A stretch of 64,000 nucleotides of DNA from an uncultured Bacteriovoracaceae bacterium (GTDB lineage: Bacteria > Bdellovibrionota > Bacteriovoracia > Bacteriovoracales > Bacteriovoracaceae), in assembly GCA_950054155.1 (NCBI GenBank), contig CATLOT010000002.1, forward strand, positions 122,505 through 186,504, given 5' to 3'. The notes below the pieces were generated by a model. That model searched no databases, was not told the DNA's origin, and worked only from the letters and a program-made list of their open reading frames with translations. The position numbers and the translations under genes are program-made. Each line of letters opens with the position of its first letter. Position 1 is the stretch's first letter. Shown here piece after piece: positions 62,378 through 64,000 of the stretch.

Positions 62378-63205
62378 ATGACGGCAAATGTAGGACAATA
62401 CTCAGCGGAAGAAGAAAAGCTTTTTGAAGAGATCGCTAATGGGCGTACCTTTGAAAAGGGTGAAGAGCTTCCTCCTCTTTATAGAAAGCACCTTATGAAT
62501 CTTCTTTGGATGCAAGGTGACTCAGAATACTCGGGGGCCCTTGGTTATATGCCATGGATTGAAAAAGCACCTGATGTAAAAGAAAAGGTTCTTGTGGCCC
62601 AAATCACAAAAGATGAAATGCGCCACTCACAGGTTATCTACAAAATGCTTCGCGATCTCGGTGAAAACCCAGAAGAGCATATTGAAAATACTGATATGGG
62701 CTGGAAAGTTCCAGAAGATGGCGTCAACATTGGCTTTCAACGTCTTAAGAATGACTACCGAGTTAATATCTTCTATTACCAAATTAAGTACTGGGAAGAT
62801 TTTATTCTCTTTAACTTCCTCATGGACCGCGCGGCCGGCCATCAACTTGAAGATACACTTCACTCTTCTTACACGCCTTGGAAGAAAGGTATTGAAGGGA
62901 TCTACAAAGAAGAGGTCTTTCACGTTACTCACGGTGACACAAATATGAAGAAGCTCGCGGCCGACCCTGAAAAGAGAAAGTTCCTTCAAGAGCGCCTCAA
63001 CCTTTGGTGGCCTCGTGTAATGAATGTCTTTGGTAAAACTATTGGTGGCGCCAACGACATCTACGTCAAACTTGGTCTTAAAAAGAGAACAAACAAAGAA
63101 GTTCGTGACGTCTTCGTTAAAGAAATCGAAGGCCTATGCGAGCAAATGGGTCTCACCATCCCCGCCTGGAGCGAAGAAGAAAACCTCGCCATCAAATACC
63201 AATAG
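62378..63205 (+). CDS. PaaA-like di-iron protein (phenylacetyl-CoA epoxidase family)
   Basis: 275 aa. A ferritin-like di-iron protein with the ligand set WMQGDSEYSG (Glu), KDEMRHSQ (Glu and His), YWEDFILFNF (Glu) and YKEEVFHVTHGD (Glu and His). The C-terminal KRTNKEVRDVFVKEI, then CEQMGLTIP, mirrors the PaaA C-terminus. It is somewhat shorter than typical PaaA (~310 aa). No PaaB, C, D or E gene follows, because a terminator comes next. ATTAAGGAGTCAGGC precedes the ATG. It is probably cytoplasmic and oxygen-using; the substrate is inferred from neighbours. Confidence 0.8.
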   Translation: MTANVGQYSAEEEKLFEEIANGRTFEKGEELPPLYRKHLMNLLWMQGDSEYSGALGYMPWIEKAPDVKEKVLVAQITKDEMRHSQVIYKMLRDLGENPEEHIENTDMGWKVPEDGVNIGFQRLKNDYRVNIFYYQIKYWEDFILFNFLMDRAAGHQLEDTLHSSYTPWKKGIEGIYKEEVFHVTHGDTNMKKLAADPEKRKFLQERLNLWWPRVMNVFGKTIGGANDIYVKLGLKKRTNKEVRDVFVKEIEGLCEQMGLTIPAWSEEENLAIKYQ

Positions 63206-63210
63206 GTGCC

Positions 63211-63225
63211 AGGTTGAGTTTGGTA
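63211..63225 (+). repeat. Left arm of a 15-bp inverted repeat
   Basis: AGGTTGAGTTTGGTA starts 6 bp after the PaaA-like stop. Its exact reverse complement lies at 63923-63937, upstream of the last gene, so the pair brackets that gene and the terminator. Confidence 0.7.
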
Positions 63226-63243
63226 TAAATTTATTATTAAAAT

Positions 63244-63269
63244 AGCCCTTCTTAATGAAGGGCTTTTTT
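63244..63269 (+). terminator. Rho-independent terminator, PaaA-like operon (probably bidirectional)
   Basis: AGCCCTTC (63244-63251), loop TTAAT, GAAGGGCT (63257-63264), then TTTTT: a strong 8-bp stem plus T-tract. The convergent gene's TAA lies at its far edge, and on that strand the stem is followed by ATTTTAATAA, so it may serve both genes. Confidence 0.85.
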
Positions 63270-63909
63270 ATAGCTCTATAAAGAGGATATCAGAATTGGG
63301 TTGCCTCTGTGACATCTCAGCATTTACTTCTTCCTTAACATTCATATAAATATCGCTAAAGTCCCCCCAAAAACTGTACTTCTTTCTTTTTAACATCTCT
63401 CTATGGTGATATTGCTTTTTCCATTTACGCATCATCTGCTTTTTAAATTCTTTTTTCTCAGCTTCGGGAATATTACTTGGCTTGATCTTCTCGTAATACT
63501 CCTTTTCTGATTCTTGAAAGTCTTTATAGTAACCATCCCCACTACCATAGGATTCAAGTAACAAGGCAAAATAATTATCGATTAATTCAGTTGCCCCTTT
63601 CTGACCGATTCTGGCAGAAATTCTTTCAGTCATTTTACCAACGAAGAGACGATAAGCTTCTCTATGATAATTGGCATCGTATTTATCATCACTCTGAGAG
63701 TATTCATCTAAATAATGTGAATATTTTGAAAAATGACGTAATTGCATTCTCTGCAATGGCTTCGTTTTTATCGCATTAGATTTTAAAATCTGGCTAGAGT
63801 TTGTTTTCACTAAAGTAAGATCTTCATTTCGATTTTTTAGAAAATATATCCAAACAGATAGGCAAAAGATCAAGAAGCTTACAAGTAAAAGAATATTTGT
63901 TTTTTTCAT
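63268..63909 (-). CDS. Unknown membrane-anchored protein
   Basis: 213 aa. One N-terminal hydrophobic helix (LLLVSFLIFCLSVWIYFL) is followed by a charged, helical, Tyr/Lys/Glu-rich domain with no cysteines beyond the helix. It is likely an inner-membrane anchor with a periplasmic domain. No family is recognised. Codon use is more AT-rich than its neighbours, and it lies between two copies of a 15-bp inverted repeat, which hints at acquisition as a unit. Confidence 0.5.
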   Translation of the reverse strand: MKKTNILLLVSFLIFCLSVWIYFLKNRNEDLTLVKTNSSQILKSNAIKTKPLQRMQLRHFSKYSHYLDEYSQSDDKYDANYHREAYRLFVGKMTERISARIGQKGATELIDNYFALLLESYGSGDGYYKDFQESEKEYYEKIKPSNIPEAEKKEFKKQMMRKWKKQYHHREMLKRKKYSFWGDFSDIYMNVKEEVNAEMSQRQPNSDILFIEL

Positions 63910-63922
63910 CGTCTTATTTTCC

Positions 63923-63937
63923 TACCAAACTCAACCT
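63923..63937 (-). repeat. Right arm of the 15-bp inverted repeat
   Basis: TACCAAACTCAACCT, the perfect reverse complement of 63211-63225, lying 14 bp upstream of the ATG of the membrane-anchored protein gene. Similarity does not extend beyond the 15 bp. Confidence 0.7.
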
Positions 63938-64000
63938 AATGAGATGAACCCGACTCCTTTTTATCCGGCATCTAAAGTGCCAAAATAGTTTCTCATCAAA

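Overview
The window looks like chromosome of a moderately AT-rich Gram-negative bacterium. My best guess is a Bdellovibrionota / Bacteriovoracales-type organism. The basis is indirect: many signal-peptide and lipoprotein genes of unknown family, secreted degradative enzymes, strong amino-acid and acyl-CoA catabolism, and sigma-28 (FliA)-type promoters in front of secreted-protein genes. No rRNA, tRNA, CRISPR array, insertion sequence or prophage was recognised. Genes are tightly packed, and most convergent pairs overlap at their stop codons.

Layout. 1-7.9 kb: 3' end of an L,D-transpeptidase gene, a DUF808 membrane protein, a FAD oxidoreductase, CinA, an unknown membrane protein, a secreted HExxH protein, a small Cys-rich secreted protein and an MscS channel. 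7.8-22.5 kb: exported proteins, namely a 1666-aa Cys-rich lipoprotein, a 1051-aa secreted protein and a gluzincin-like lipoprotein, with UppP and an RDD-like membrane protein between them. 22.5-28.3 kb: fumarase alpha (with a histone-H1-like lysine-rich tail) - fumarase beta - acetoacetyl-CoA synthetase, and a Rep/UvrD helicase. 28.4-31.1 kb: two small lipoproteins, the first-listed apparently using an ATA start codon, an SGNH hydrolase, and a second SGNH gene broken by two in-frame stops. 31.1-37.3 kb: a leucine/isovalerate (liu) operon with split methylcrotonyl-CoA carboxylase, methylglutaconyl-CoA hydratase and HMG-CoA lyase. 37.4-44.5 kb: three unknown secreted proteins. 44.6-49.1 kb: acetyl-CoA synthetase, esterase, DUF2797, cytidine deaminase and a FliM-like protein. 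49.0-59.4 kb: a secreted protein-glutaminase-like enzyme, a Nudix-MBL fusion, a two-lobed aspartic protease, a fused indolepyruvate:ferredoxin oxidoreductase, endonuclease I, a small protein with a perfect FliA promoter, a lipocalin and an unknown secreted protein. 59.5-63.2 kb: 4-hydroxyphenylpyruvate dioxygenase, PaaF-like and PaaG-like enzymes and a lone PaaA-like di-iron protein. The window ends with a small membrane-anchored protein between 15-bp inverted repeats.

How it fits together. The metabolic genes form an amino-acid-burning network. Leucine carbon leaves HMG-CoA lyase as acetoacetate and acetyl-CoA. Tyrosine carbon passes through HPPD and, in the usual pathway, leaves as fumarate and acetoacetate. 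The fumarase/acetoacetyl-CoA synthetase operon takes up exactly those two products. Indolepyruvate oxidoreductase plus the Paa-like enzymes suggest an arylacetyl-CoA branch. The exported enzymes (protease candidates, a protein deamidase and a nuclease) fit an organism feeding on macromolecules or prey; that is inference.

The leads I consider strongest are the fumarase with ten perfect VAKKK repeats, and two FliA-type promoters whose -10 box sits exactly 7 nt before the ATG (predicting leaderless mRNAs), one of them driving the protein-glutaminase-like gene.
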